Assembly (NCBI GenBank): GCA_029780115.1
Contig: JAKOZG010000027.1
Coordinates: forward strand, 62,001-126,000
Direction: 5' to 3'
From: Thermotogota bacterium
GTDB lineage: Bacteria > Thermotogota > Thermotogae > Petrotogales > Petrotogaceae
DNA: 64,000 nucleotides
Shown here: positions 53,013-62,022 of the stretch, in pieces
Numbering within the stretch: position 1 is the first letter of the stretch
How the letters are laid out: every line of letters starts with the position of its first letter
The notes under the pieces: model-generated
Told to the model about the DNA's origin: nothing
Database searches by the model: none
Seen by the model: the letters and a program-made list of their open reading frames with translations, nothing else
Program-made: the position numbers and the translations under genes

Positions 53013-53534
53013 ATGATTTTTTTGGAAACATTTTTACTCAATACGGTTGCTCTTATTTCTGCATTTAATATAATAAAAATGACTGTTTTAAAAAATCGTC
53101 AAATATATGCTTTTACACAATTTTTTAATGTATATGGAGCAATGGCTTTCTTGCTCCTTCTTTCCTATGTGAAGTTTGCAACATACTATTTAATAGTTCT
53201 TGATTTTCTTTCTTTCTGTGTTTTGATGTTATTTTATATTAGAGCATTTGACGCATCAAATAAAAAGTTTCACGAAAGATTTAAAGTAATTATCTTGTCT
53301 TTTGGTTATAATAAAAAGACATATTTTAATACTTTTTTATCAAAAAAATTATTAGCGAGAGGTTTTGAAGCTTATTTTGCTGGTATAGGTTTTTTCTATC
53401 TAGTTAATAAACTGTTTTTTTTAATAAATGATCCTCTAAATCCTCTTATGGTGATTATACCTTCTATTTCATTTTTCTTCGCATCTGTCATCAAGATCAG
53501 CAAAAATAATAAAGTATATAAATTTTTAATGTAA
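53013..53534 (+). CDS. membrane protein of unknown function
   Basis: The 173-residue protein has five hydrophobic segments (about 4-22, 38-54, 57-76, 113-135 and 142-162) separated by a basic loop (ASNKKFHERFKVI). I do not recognise the family. AAAGAGG lies before the ATG. It follows the stomatin gene after 17 bases and may be co-transcribed with it. Confidence 0.6.
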   Translation: MIFLETFLLNTVALISAFNIIKMTVLKNRQIYAFTQFFNVYGAMAFLLLLSYVKFATYYLIVLDFLSFCVLMLFYIRAFDASNKKFHERFKVIILSFGYNKKTYFNTFLSKKLLARGFEAYFAGIGFFYLVNKLFFLINDPLNPLMVIIPSISFFFASVIKISKNNKVYKFLM

Positions 53535-53628
53535 CTTCAACAAAAAAATACTAAAATACCTAATAGGTGTATATTAAGTACTTTAAGAAAGAGAGAAATT
53601 TGTATAAAATAAGTGGAGGTTTTGAAAG

Positions 53629-54300
53629 ATGGAGAAACTATTGGATAGAGAAACTAGAATTAAAGTTCAAGAAATTTTAGAAAACATGGAAGATAATGTT
53701 CAGTTGGTACTCATAAAAGGTTCAGATGATTACTCTGAAATTTTAGAACAGTTATTAAATGAGTTAAAGGAGTTAAATGATTTAATAGAGGTTAAAGTTT
53801 TCTCTGCCGATTCCTTTGATTATGATCTTTATGAATTAGACAGAGATTTATTACCGGCAATGTTCATACTTGACAGCGAAGGTATCGATTATGGTATAAG
53901 ATTTTATGGAGTTCCTGGAGGACATGAATTCATAACACTATTACAAGATATTTTGATAATTTCTACCAAAAGAATCATTGATTTTAGTGAAGAAAATATT
54001 GAAAAAATTAAAAGTATAGATCAGGAAATGAAAATTAGAGTTTTTGTTACCCCTACCTGTCCGTATTGTCCAAAAGCTGTTTTAGCGGCACACCAAACTG
54101 CAATAATCAACACAAACATTATAGGAGAAATGATAGAAGCAAATGAATTTAAAGACCTGTCTGATAAATATAACGTTAAATCTGTGCCTCATACAGTAAT
54201 AGAAGTAAAAGAGAATGGAGTTTGGAAGATGAAGAACCAATTTATTGGAGCTTATCCTCAAAACAATTACATTCTGGAAATATTGAAAGCAGTTCAATAG
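53629..54300 (+). CDS. glutaredoxin-like protein disulfide oxidoreductase
   Basis: The 223-residue protein has the two-thioredoxin-fold architecture of PDO (Grx-like) proteins of thermophiles. The C-terminal fold holds the active disulfide VFVTPTCPYCPKA (C144, C147) and the cis-Pro region VKSVPHTVIE. In the N-terminal fold the CxxC position reads GSDDYSE, so one redox site is lost. AGTGGAGG precedes the ATG. Thioredoxin reductase follows 43 bases later, which strongly suggests an electron-transfer pair maintaining protein thiols. Confidence 0.87.
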   Translation: MEKLLDRETRIKVQEILENMEDNVQLVLIKGSDDYSEILEQLLNELKELNDLIEVKVFSADSFDYDLYELDRDLLPAMFILDSEGIDYGIRFYGVPGGHEFITLLQDILIISTKRIIDFSEENIEKIKSIDQEMKIRVFVTPTCPYCPKAVLAAHQTAIINTNIIGEMIEANEFKDLSDKYNVKSVPHTVIEVKENGVWKMKNQFIGAYPQNNYILEILKAVQ

Positions 54301-54343
54301 AAAGTAAATAAATTAAAAGAAGATTTTCAGAGGGTGAAAGGAT

Positions 54344-55306
54344 GTGTTCTTCAAGATTGATGGATTTACAAAAAAACCAGAAATAAAAGAAAAGTATGAC
54401 TTAGTAATAATTGGAGGCGGACCTGCGGGTTTAACAGCAGCTCTTTATGGAGTTCACGGAGGTGCGTCTGTTTTAGTGCTAGAAAAGGCATTGGAAGGCG
54501 GACAAATGAATACAACAGATATAATTGAGAATTATCCAGGTTTTAAGTCAATAAGTGGCGAAGAACTTTCTAGACTTATGAAAGAACATGCTGCAAAATT
54601 TGGCTCAGAGTTTTACTCTTCAGAAGTTATTGGTCTAGAGTTCAGAGAAGATTTAATTCTAACAAAATTGGATGATGCCAATACTATAAAGTCTAAAGTA
54701 CTTATTATTGCAAGTGGTTCTAAACCCAAAAAATTGAACGTTAAAGGTGAAAATGAATTTACCTCGAAAGGTGTTTCTTATTGTGCTACATGTGATGGAC
54801 ATTTTTTTAAGGATAAAAAGGTGGCAGTTGTTGGTGGAGGCAATTCAGCTGTTGAAGAAGCAATTTATCTTTCTAACATTGCAAAAGAAGTTCATATTAT
54901 TCATCGTCGAGATAAACTGAGAGCCGATAAGTTATATCAGGACAGAGCTTTTTCGAGAGATAATATTAAGTTTAAATGGAATTCTGTTGTAGAAGAGATA
55001 AAAGGAGACTTAAAGGTAAAAAGTTTGGTTATTAAAAACACAAAAACTAACGAGGTATATGAAGAAGAATTTGATGGGGTTTTTATTTTCATCGGAATTT
55101 TACCTGAAATTAGTTTTTTGCCTAAAGATCTTTTTGAAACAGATGAATACGGGTTCTTAATTACTGATGAAAATATGCTTACTAATATTTATAGAGTTTA
55201 TGCAGCAGGAGACGTTAGGCACAAGGAAATCAGACAAATAGTTACAGCCGCTTCAGATGGTGCAATAGCTGCTTCAAACGCGATTAGACAGTATTTAAAC
55301 TTATAG
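54344..55306 (+). CDS. trxB: thioredoxin reductase
   Basis: The 320-residue flavoprotein has the FAD motif VIIGGGPAGLTAALYG (22-36), the redox disulfide SYCATCDGHFF (C147, C150), the nucleotide motif VVGGGNSAVEEA with HRRDKLRA, and the C-terminal FAD motif YAAGDVRHKEIRQIVTAASDGAIAA. The HRRDKLRA pair of Args suggests NADPH, although Thermotogota enzymes can also use NADH. The start is GTG after AGAGGGTGAAAGG. It should reduce the PDO-type protein encoded just upstream. Confidence 0.94.
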   Translation: MFFKIDGFTKKPEIKEKYDLVIIGGGPAGLTAALYGVHGGASVLVLEKALEGGQMNTTDIIENYPGFKSISGEELSRLMKEHAAKFGSEFYSSEVIGLEFREDLILTKLDDANTIKSKVLIIASGSKPKKLNVKGENEFTSKGVSYCATCDGHFFKDKKVAVVGGGNSAVEEAIYLSNIAKEVHIIHRRDKLRADKLYQDRAFSRDNIKFKWNSVVEEIKGDLKVKSLVIKNTKTNEVYEEEFDGVFIFIGILPEISFLPKDLFETDEYGFLITDENMLTNIYRVYAAGDVRHKEIRQIVTAASDGAIAASNAIRQYLNL

Positions 55307-55319
55307 GACAAAGATAAAA

Positions 55320-55348
55320 TTGACAAATTGTAAATATAATTGTATAAT
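55320..55348 (+). promoter_or_regulatory. consensus sigma-70 promoter of rpsO
   Basis: TTGACA (55320-55325) and TATAAT (55343-55348) are perfect consensus hexamers with an ideal 17-base spacer. This is the clearest promoter in the window. Confidence 0.9.
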
Positions 55349-55372
55349 ATATGAGAACCTTAACTCAGTTTA

Positions 55373-55384
55373 GGGAATATTCCC
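55373..55384 (+). promoter_or_regulatory. palindromic hairpin in rpsO leader
   Basis: GGGAATATTCCC is a perfect palindrome about 20 bases after the expected transcription start and 43 bases before rpsO. S15 often represses its own mRNA through leader structure; this could be such an element. Confidence 0.35.
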
Positions 55385-55426
55385 TTCACTTGGTTAAAGG
55401 AATAATATTCAGGAGGTTTAAGGTAG

Positions 55427-55702
55427 ATGTCTAGGGGATTAGACCCAGAAATAAAAGAACAGATTATTCAAGAATTTAAAATCAGCGACAAAGATACAGG
55501 TTCTATAGAAGTACAGGTAGCTCTTCTAACCGCAAGAATTAAGCATTTAACCGAACATTTGAAGGAACATCCAAAAGATTATCATAGTAGACGTGGCTTA
55601 ATGACTATGGTTGGAAGAAGGAGAAAGATGTTAAAATATCTTAAAAAGAACAAACCTTTAGTCTATCAAGATATAGTTACAAAATTAGGAATAAGAGGGT
55701 GA
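55427..55702 (+). CDS. rpsO: 30S ribosomal protein S15
   Basis: The 91-residue protein matches S15 throughout: [65 protein letters not shown], with the rRNA-binding H-x-K-D-x-x-S-R-R-G motif. CAGGAGG precedes the ATG. It has a perfect promoter and its own terminator, and pnp follows as in most bacteria. Confidence 0.97.
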   Translation: MSRGLDPEIKEQIIQEFKISDKDTGSIEVQVALLTARIKHLTEHLKEHPKDYHSRRGLMTMVGRRRKMLKYLKKNKPLVYQDIVTKLGIRG

Positions 55703-55723
55703 ATTAATCAATCGATAAAAAAG

Positions 55724-55750
55724 CGGGGCTACTAGCTCCGTTTTGTTTTT
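55724..55750 (+). terminator. rho-independent terminator after rpsO
   Basis: CGGGGCT, loop ACT and AGCTCCG (one G-T wobble) are followed by TTTTGTTTTT. It separates rpsO from pnp, possibly as an attenuator. Confidence 0.8.
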
Positions 55751-55832
55751 GTATTTAGATCAAATATTTGCAAAATTAGTACTTTAGAGATAAATAATTA
55801 CCAAAAAATGATATCAAATTTAAGGAGGTTTG

Positions 55833-55898
55833 ATGAAGAGATTTCCTTCACTTCATCTGTTTAATAGGATCAGAGATCCAAAAGAATTTAAAGGTTGA
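55833..55898 (+). CDS. possible leader peptide 1 upstream of pnp (21 aa)
   Basis: ATG at 55833 follows AAGGAGG by five bases and opens a 21-codon frame MKRFPSLHLFNRIRDPKEF(KG) ending in TGA at 55896. The ribosome binding site is as strong as that of real genes here. No family is recognised. It lies in the rpsO-pnp gap and could be a leader peptide or the decayed start of a gene. Confidence 0.4.
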   Translation: MKRFPSLHLFNRIRDPKEFKG

Positions 55899-55914
55899 AG
55901 AAAGGAGGTATTTA

Positions 55915-55935
55915 ATGAAAAAGCGAATTTTATGA
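55915..55935 (+). CDS. possible leader peptide 2 upstream of pnp (6 aa)
   Basis: AAAGGAGG (55901-55908) is followed six bases later by ATG and the frame MKKRIL with TGA stop. It starts 16 bases after the stop of the first small ORF and lies 64 bases before pnp. Translation here could affect pnp mRNA folding; it may also be chance. Confidence 0.3.
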   Translation: MKKRIL

Positions 55936-55999
55936 TAAGTATTAAATAGCATTTTTAGAAATTCAAAAATATCTTGTGCAAGAGACGGGAGGTAAAAAG

Positions 56000-58084
56000 A
56001 TGAAGGTATGGGAAAAAGAACTTTTTGGAAGAAAACTTCGAATTGAGTATGGAAAAGTTGCAAAGCAATCGTTAGGATCGGTGGTGTTAACCTATAATCA
56101 ATCAACTATACTGGTTACAGCTGATGCAGTTGAAGAACCTGCAAAAGGTGCAGATTTTTTCCCTTTAACAGTTGAATTCCAAGAAAAGTTTTATGCAGTG
56201 GGGAAGATTCCCGGTGGATTCATAAAAAGAGAAGGTAAACCAAGTGATGAGGCTATTCTTGCTGCAAGGCTCATTGATAGGCCTATTAGGCCTCTATTTC
56301 CTGAAAACTTTTATAATGAAGTACAAGTTATAGTAACAGTTTTTTCAATGCTTGGAGACGATAGCATTGAAACTTGGGGAATAACTGGATCATCTCTTGC
56401 TTTGAATCTTTCTCCAATTCCATTTAATGGCAGAGTTGCAGGTGTGAGAATTGGATATGCTGATGGTGAATTTATAGTTTTTCCAACTCAAGAGGAGCTG
56501 GAAAGGTCTAAAATGGATATAGTTGTGGCTGGTACTAAGGAAGCATTAACAATGGTGGAAGGAGAAGCTTTAGAAATTAGCGAAGACGAAATGATTAAAG
56601 CATTGATGTTTGCCCACGAGGCAATTAAAGAAATTATATCTTTTGAAGAAGAGATCATTTCCGAGTTTAACATCGAAAAATGGCCAATAAAAGAAGATCG
56701 AGTACCAGAGGAATTTATAAAAGACTTTTTATCTGTTATTGATGAAATTGAATTAAAGAATGCTTTATTCACTCAAGGAAAAAAGAATCGAGATAAAGCT
56801 ATTGCCAAGTACAAAGAAGATGTATATGCAAAATTTGAAGAAGAATTTTTAGACAAATGGGGAGAAAATTTTTATATAGAAAAATTTTCTTTTCTAAATA
56901 AAGCATTTGAAGATAAACTGCAAAAAACAATGAGAAGTTTTATCATTAACAATAACAAAAGAGTAGACGGAAGAGGTTGTGATGATATAAGAGAAATTCT
57001 CTGTGAGGTAGGTTTAATACCAAGAGTGCATGGTTCAGGCCTTTTTACAAGGGGAGAAACTCAATCTTTAGCTGTAGTAACATTGGGTGCACCGATGGAC
57101 GTTCAATTAGTTGATACAATATTTAGCGACGAGGAAAAAAGATTTATGCTTCATTATAATTTCCCTCCATTTTCTACAGGTGAAGTTAAGAGACTACGTG
57201 GGGTAAGTAGAAGAGAAATAGGACACGGTCACCTAGCTGAAAGAGCCCATAAAAACCTTATTCCAAGTGATATAGAATTTCCCTATACAATCAGAGTCGT
57301 ATCAGAAATCTTAGAATCAAATGGTTCTTCTTCAATGGCAAGCGTATGTTCCGCTTCATTAGCTCTTATGGATGCAGGAGTTCCAATAAAAAAGCACGTT
57401 GCAGGTATTGCAATGGGTCTCATTTTTGAAGAAGAAAAATTTGTTATTTTAACCGATATATTAGGTATGGAAGACCATCTTGGAGATATGGATTTCAAGG
57501 TTGCTGGAACTAGAGATGGTATTACAGCATTTCAGATGGATGTTAAGACAAACAAGATTGATGAAAAAGTTCTAAAAGTTGCATTGGAAAAGGCAAAAAT
57601 AGGAAGGCATAAAATTTTAGATTTGATGTATGATACTATTGCAGAACCCAGAAAAGAATTATCTTCAGAAGTGCCTATAATTAAAGTAATTAACATACCT
57701 GTTTCTAAAATTGGAGAGGTTATAGGGCCTAGTGGAAGAGTAATAAAAGAAATAAGTGAGATCTATGATGTTGAAATATTTATTGAGCCTGATGGGAGGG
57801 TTAAAGTAACAGGTAGAAATCTAGAGAAAGTAAACGGGGCTATTGGGCATATAAAAGAGATGACCGAAGAAGTAGAAAGAGGGAAAATTTTTGAAGGTAC
57901 TGTAAAAAGAGTAGAGAACTATGGTATTTTTGTGGAAGTTTTACCAGGAAAAATTGGAATGCTTCATAAATCGAATTTAAAGGATAAAGTTGAGGCTTTT
58001 AAAATTGGAGATAAAGTGAAAGTAGAAGTCTTGAGTGTGGAAGATCAGGGAAAGTTTCAATTAAAGCAGCTGAAAGATGAGTAA
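56000..58084 (+). CDS. pnp: polyribonucleotide nucleotidyltransferase (PNPase)
   Basis: The 694-residue phosphorolytic 3'-5' exoribonuclease has two RNase PH folds (about 5-230 and 310-545; [30 protein letters not shown] and [28 protein letters not shown]), a KH domain ([12 protein letters not shown] near 575) and a C-terminal S1 domain ([29 protein letters not shown], 630-694). The frame opens at 55976, but GGGAGG (55987-55992) places the start at ATG 56000. It acts in mRNA decay. It is followed by a terminator-like stem and a 50-bp palindrome. Confidence 0.96.
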   Translation: MKVWEKELFGRKLRIEYGKVAKQSLGSVVLTYNQSTILVTADAVEEPAKGADFFPLTVEFQEKFYAVGKIPGGFIKREGKPSDEAILAARLIDRPIRPLFPENFYNEVQVIVTVFSMLGDDSIETWGITGSSLALNLSPIPFNGRVAGVRIGYADGEFIVFPTQEELERSKMDIVVAGTKEALTMVEGEALEISEDEMIKALMFAHEAIKEIISFEEEIISEFNIEKWPIKEDRVPEEFIKDFLSVIDEIELKNALFTQGKKNRDKAIAKYKEDVYAKFEEEFLDKWGENFYIEKFSFLNKAFEDKLQKTMRSFIINNNKRVDGRGCDDIREILCEVGLIPRVHGSGLFTRGETQSLAVVTLGAPMDVQLVDTIFSDEEKRFMLHYNFPPFSTGEVKRLRGVSRREIGHGHLAERAHKNLIPSDIEFPYTIRVVSEILESNGSSSMASVCSASLALMDAGVPIKKHVAGIAMGLIFEEEKFVILTDILGMEDHLGDMDFKVAGTRDGITAFQMDVKTNKIDEKVLKVALEKAKIGRHKILDLMYDTIAEPRKELSSEVPIIKVINIPVSKIGEVIGPSGRVIKEISEIYDVEIFIEPDGRVKVTGRNLEKVNGAIGHIKEMTEEVERGKIFEGTVKRVENYGIFVEVLPGKIGMLHKSNLKDKVEAFKIGDKVKVEVLSVEDQGKFQLKQLKDE

Positions 58085-58085
58085 A

Positions 58086-58111
58086 AAACGTGCGGATTAT
58101 ACCGCATGTTT
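58086..58111 (+). terminator. terminator-like hairpin after pnp
   Basis: AAACGTGCGG and CCGCATGTTT form a 10-bp stem (one G-T pair) around ATTATA. Its 3' arm runs into the left arm of the 50-bp palindrome, so the U-run is broken (TTTATATT). Confidence 0.6.
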
Positions 58112-58154
58112 ATATTAATTATATGACGTACGTCATATAATTAATATAAACATG
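58105..58154. repeat. 50-bp perfect palindrome between pnp and M16 peptidase gene
   Basis: The 25-base arm starting CATGTTTATATTAATT and ending GACGT is followed without spacer by its exact reverse complement ACGTC...AAACATG. The centre lies between 58129 and 58130. Flanking bases do not match, so the symmetry is confined to these 50 bases. It could extrude as a cruciform or form a very stable mRNA hairpin. Confidence 0.95.
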
Positions 58155-58183
58155 TAGAAGAAAACAAAAAGGAGTAGATGAGT

Positions 58184-59410
58184 TTGAATAAACACGAAAG
58201 ATTAAACAACGGAATAGATGCAATTTTAGTACAAAGAGAATCTATGTTGAGTGCATCTATACTTTTTGGAGTAAAAGCAGGATCAGCTATGGAAAATGAA
58301 ACTAATGCAGGAATTTCACATTTGATAGAACACTCTGTTTTTAGAGGCACAAAAAGAAGGGATAGCATTCAGATTAAAAATCCAATCGAAGAGGTGGGGG
58401 GAGAATTAAACGCATTTACATCCAAAAATTTTACAGTTTATTTTTCTAAAATACCTACTATGAAAATAAGTGAAGCAATTGATATTCTTTCTGAATTAGT
58501 TTTTGAACCTAACTTTAAACCTGAAGATATTGAACGTGAAAAAAGTATAATATTAGAAGAAATCGCCTCCTATGAAGACGATCCTGGAAGTATTGTTATG
58601 GAAAATTTGTATCAAAATATATATGATGAAGATTTTGCAAGACCTGTTTTGGGATATAAGGAAACTATAACTAACATCAATTATGACATGATTATGGAAT
58701 ACTACGGAAAATTTTATAACCCTTTAAATGTTGATGTCGTAATAGTTGGAAAGTTTGATGAAGATAAGGTTTTAAGTCAACTTAAAAGTATTAATTCGAA
58801 GAAAGATCACTTTACATTTAAAAGAAAAATAAAAAGCCCTAAGATAAAAAACGAAAATGTAAAGATCGAAAGAACAAAGAAAGACCTTTCATCAAGTTAC
58901 ATGGTTCAAGGGTTTGAAGCTCCCCCTAAGTTGAGTAAGGATTATTATGCAACGCTAGTATTAAACACATTTTTAGGGAGTGGAATGAGCTCGTTGTTGT
59001 TTTCAAAACTTAGAGAAGAAAATGCTTTAGTATATGAAGTAGCCTCTCATTATGAAGCTTATCCTTTAAGTGGTTTATTGCTTTTCTTTACTTTATCAAG
59101 CAATGAAAAATTGCCTGTGTTAAAGGATAAATTCCAAGAAATAATAGAAATGATTCAAAATTATGACGAGGTTACTAAGTGGTTTAACTATGGAAAAAAT
59201 CGATTAATAGGTCAATTGACTTTAAGCATGGAAAACAATTTGTCTCTTGCTTTAACCACTTTTGATTTATATGTAAATTATGATAAAATCATTACAATGG
59301 AAGAGTTTATTGATAGAATAGAAAATGTAAATATTGAAGATGTAATTAGAATTGCAAAGGATATATCTCAAAGTAATAGATATATTTCTTTGCTTTACCC
59401 AGATAAATAA
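58184..59410 (+). CDS. M16-family zinc peptidase
   Basis: The protein has the inverted zinc motif HLIEH (near residue 46) with downstream Glu in ILEEIASYEDDPG, and the second M16 domain with YMVQGFEAPP and FLGSGMSSLLFSKLREENALVYEVAS. It is of the short processing-peptidase (YmxG/PqqL) type that follows pnp in many bacteria. The longest frame starts at ATG 58178, only three bases after AAGGAG; TTG 58184 has a nine-base spacer like other TTG starts here and is preferred (408 residues). Its substrate is unknown. Confidence 0.9.
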   Translation: MNKHERLNNGIDAILVQRESMLSASILFGVKAGSAMENETNAGISHLIEHSVFRGTKRRDSIQIKNPIEEVGGELNAFTSKNFTVYFSKIPTMKISEAIDILSELVFEPNFKPEDIEREKSIILEEIASYEDDPGSIVMENLYQNIYDEDFARPVLGYKETITNINYDMIMEYYGKFYNPLNVDVVIVGKFDEDKVLSQLKSINSKKDHFTFKRKIKSPKIKNENVKIERTKKDLSSSYMVQGFEAPPKLSKDYYATLVLNTFLGSGMSSLLFSKLREENALVYEVASHYEAYPLSGLLLFFTLSSNEKLPVLKDKFQEIIEMIQNYDEVTKWFNYGKNRLIGQLTLSMENNLSLALTTFDLYVNYDKIITMEEFIDRIENVNIEDVIRIAKDISQSNRYISLLYPDK

Positions 59411-59440
59411 AATATAGTATATAGAGGTGGGTAGATTAAA

Positions 59441-60481
59441 ATGAAAAGTGTTCCTTTTTATGAGTTAAAACCCGGTCAAGTTGTTGCGGAAGATGTATTT
59501 AAAGGCTCAACTCTTTTGATAGCAAAAGGTACTGTATTGAAAGCAAGAGATATCGAAAGGCTTAAAAATCATGGAATAAAAAGTGTTACTGTTTATGATG
59601 AAAACGATTTTATCGCTGGTAGAATAGAAGAAAGAATAACTGTTCAATTTGAAGATATTCCACCTTTAGTAGAAGAAGAAAAATATACACAGTGGCAAGA
59701 ACAATTTGAATTTGTTAAAGATATCACCTATCTAAAAGAAGATACATCTGAACTTGAAGCTTTAGTTGAAGATATTTATAAAAAATTTTTAAAAGCTGAT
59801 GATCTTGTTTTAAATCTTTTTCATTCTATAGGTGAAAAGGCGTTGAATGCACATTCAATAAATACTGCTATAATTTCAACTTTAGTTGCATCAAAGCTTG
59901 ATATGCCAGAATTGTTTTTAAACTACTTATTAAAGACATGTTTATTACATGACATTGGATATAGTTTGATTGGTAGTAGAGTGATATTTGATTATGAAGA
60001 TTTAGATGATGTAACTGTAAGGTCACATATTTTATCCGCTTATGAAATGTTAAGGGGCATTCAAAAGGAAATAGGCAAAGATGTAGTGGACTCTGTTTCG
60101 ACTCATCATGAAAGGTTTGATGGAAATGGTATTTTTATGAGATTAAAAGAAAATTCAATAAGTCCTTTGGTAAGAATACTTCAAGTTGGGGATGCCTATG
60201 ATTCTTGTATAGAAGTAGGACATTCACCGTATGAGGCTATGAGTTTTCTTTTAAGATATTCTGGATTAATTTTTGATCCTTATTATGTCAGTGTATTTTT
60301 TTCAATTGCCGGTTTATATCCTACCGGAACAGAAGTTATATTAAATAATGGAAAAAGAGCCATTGTTATCAGAAAAGGGAAAACTTCCTCCTTCCCAGTG
60401 GTTAAATTTGATGATATTATTATTGAAACTGGTGTGGAGTCTGGTTTATTTATTAAAGAAGTTGTTAGAAAGGGAGAATAA
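59441..60481 (+). CDS. HD-GYP-like phosphodiesterase with DUF3391-like N terminus
   Basis: The first 60 residues (VPFYELKPGQVVAEDVF, LIAKGTVLKARDIERLKNHGIKSVTVY) match the short domain that precedes many HD-GYP modules. The HD core keeps the likely metal ligands H138, H170-D171, H196, H222-H223 and D251. The GYP motif reads GIF (HHERFDGNGIFMRL), so cyclic di-GMP hydrolysis is plausible but not certain. AGAGGTGGG precedes the ATG. The DtxR-family gene starts two bases after its stop. The GGDEF protein at 26756 could supply the opposing activity. Confidence 0.82.
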   Translation: MKSVPFYELKPGQVVAEDVFKGSTLLIAKGTVLKARDIERLKNHGIKSVTVYDENDFIAGRIEERITVQFEDIPPLVEEEKYTQWQEQFEFVKDITYLKEDTSELEALVEDIYKKFLKADDLVLNLFHSIGEKALNAHSINTAIISTLVASKLDMPELFLNYLLKTCLLHDIGYSLIGSRVIFDYEDLDDVTVRSHILSAYEMLRGIQKEIGKDVVDSVSTHHERFDGNGIFMRLKENSISPLVRILQVGDAYDSCIEVGHSPYEAMSFLLRYSGLIFDPYYVSVFFSIAGLYPTGTEVILNNGKRAIVIRKGKTSSFPVVKFDDIIIETGVESGLFIKEVVRKGE

Positions 60482-60483
60482 AT

Positions 60484-61149
60484 TTGGAAAATAATCTTTC
60501 TGAAAGTTTGGAAAATTATCTAAGAGCCGTATATACTTTACAAATAGATGGAAAAGTCCCTAGAATTAAAGATATATCAAATATGTTAGCTGTCAAAGAT
60601 GCATCAGCTGCTGAAGCTATTAAAAGATTAGAAAAAGAGGGATATGTTAAACACGAGAGATATGGATACGTTAATTTAACTGATAAAGGTATGTTGGCGG
60701 CTGAAAGGGTTTATAGGAGATACATTATTTTAATCGATTTTCTCGTCAATGTTTTAGGAATATCAAAAGAACAGGCATATAATATAGCTTGTGGAATTGA
60801 GCACCACATGACAGATAATTTCTATATATCGTTAGATGGCCTAATGCTTTTCTTAAAGAGGAATCCAATAGAATTTAATAAAGCAAAAGAATTCATTTCA
60901 AAGTATCAAAAGTCTATGCCTCATGATTTAAAAACTACCCTTTGGGATTTAGAACCTTCCGAATCTTGTGAGGTTTTAGATATTTCTGGAGGGGAGAAAC
61001 AAAGAAAAAATTTGATTAGCAAGGGGGCGACCCCAGGTTTAAGAGTAAAGGTGGTAGGAAAAACACAAAACTATATCGAAGTTTTAGCTAATGAAATAAT
61101 AATAAGACTTACCAAAAATGAAGCAAAACATGTAATAGTTGCTGACTAA
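60484..61149 (+). CDS. DtxR/MntR-family metal-dependent regulator
   Basis: The 221-residue repressor has an N-terminal winged helix (SESLENYLRAVYTLQIDGKVPRIKDISNMLAVKDASAAEAIKRLEKEGYVKHERYGYVNLT), a metal-binding and dimerisation domain (CGIEHHMTD near 100) and a C-terminal FeoA/SH3-like domain (about 160-220). It should sense iron or manganese. The TTG start lies seven bases after GGGAG. It is fused in an operon with the HD-GYP-like gene, an unusual partner; no metal transporter is nearby. Confidence 0.9.
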   Translation: MENNLSESLENYLRAVYTLQIDGKVPRIKDISNMLAVKDASAAEAIKRLEKEGYVKHERYGYVNLTDKGMLAAERVYRRYIILIDFLVNVLGISKEQAYNIACGIEHHMTDNFYISLDGLMLFLKRNPIEFNKAKEFISKYQKSMPHDLKTTLWDLEPSESCEVLDISGGEKQRKNLISKGATPGLRVKVVGKTQNYIEVLANEIIIRLTKNEAKHVIVAD

Positions 61150-61192
61150 GAAAATTTAAAAAGCAAATTATTAGAGAAAAGGAGAGAAATAT

Positions 61193-62005
61193 ATGCCTTT
61201 GGAAATAGAAAAAGCTGCTCAATTCATAAAAGAAAATACCGATGTAAAACCTGTCATTGGAATGATTTTAGGGTCAGGGTTAGGATATATAGCAAATAAA
61301 GTTGAAAATCCTACTTTTATAAAATACGAAGATATCCCGTTTTTTCCAGAGTCTACAGTAATTGGTCACGAAGGAAGTTTAGTTGTTGGCACAATTCAGG
61401 GCGTTTCTGTGATAGTATTAAAAGGACGTTTTCATGCTTATGAGGGAACAGCTTTAAAAAAGATAGTATTCCCTATATATGTGATGAAAAATTTGGGAGT
61501 TCAAGGTTTAATAATAACCAATGCAGCCGGTGCGATTAATAGAACCTATAATCCTGGGGATATAGTGGCAAACAAAGATTTTATAAATTATGCCTTTAAA
61601 AACCCACTTATTGGTCCTAATTTAGATGAGTTTGGGCCAAGATTTCCTTCAATGGTTGAGCCAGTAGATAAAAAATGGCTTAAAGCTATTATAGAAGAGT
61701 CTAAAATGCAAAACATCGATATTAAAGAAGGTATTTATCTTTGGACTCTTGGTCCTTCTTATGAAACTCCTGCAGAAATTAAATTATTTGAAAAATTAGG
61801 AGCAGATTTGGTTGGAATGTCTACAATGCCGGAAGTGATAGCTGCAAAACATGTAGGGTTAAAAGTTGTTTCCTTTTCTGCAGTAACAAATATGGCTGCG
61901 GGTATTCTTCCACAACCTCTAAGACACGAAGAAGTCCTACAAGTGACTGAAAGAATAAAGAATAGGTTTGAAAAAGTTGTTTATAATGCAATAAAGTTAT
62001 TTTGA
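61193..62005 (+). CDS. purine nucleoside phosphorylase
   Basis: The 270-residue trimeric-type PNP phosphorolyses inosine and guanosine to base and ribose 1-phosphate. Visible motifs are MILGSGLG (phosphate Ser), GHEGSLVVG, LKGRFHAYEG, ITNAAGAINRTYNPGDIV, LGPSYETPAEI and VGMSTMPEVIAAKH, with the purine-site Glu and Asn of the family. AAAGGAGAG precedes the ATG. It lies between the metal regulator and an NrnA-like gene, consistent with nucleotide salvage. Confidence 0.94.
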   Translation: MPLEIEKAAQFIKENTDVKPVIGMILGSGLGYIANKVENPTFIKYEDIPFFPESTVIGHEGSLVVGTIQGVSVIVLKGRFHAYEGTALKKIVFPIYVMKNLGVQGLIITNAAGAINRTYNPGDIVANKDFINYAFKNPLIGPNLDEFGPRFPSMVEPVDKKWLKAIIEESKMQNIDIKEGIYLWTLGPSYETPAEIKLFEKLGADLVGMSTMPEVIAAKHVGLKVVSFSAVTNMAAGILPQPLRHEEVLQVTERIKNRFEKVVYNAIKLF

Positions 62006-62022
62006 GATAGGGGGATTTTTAG

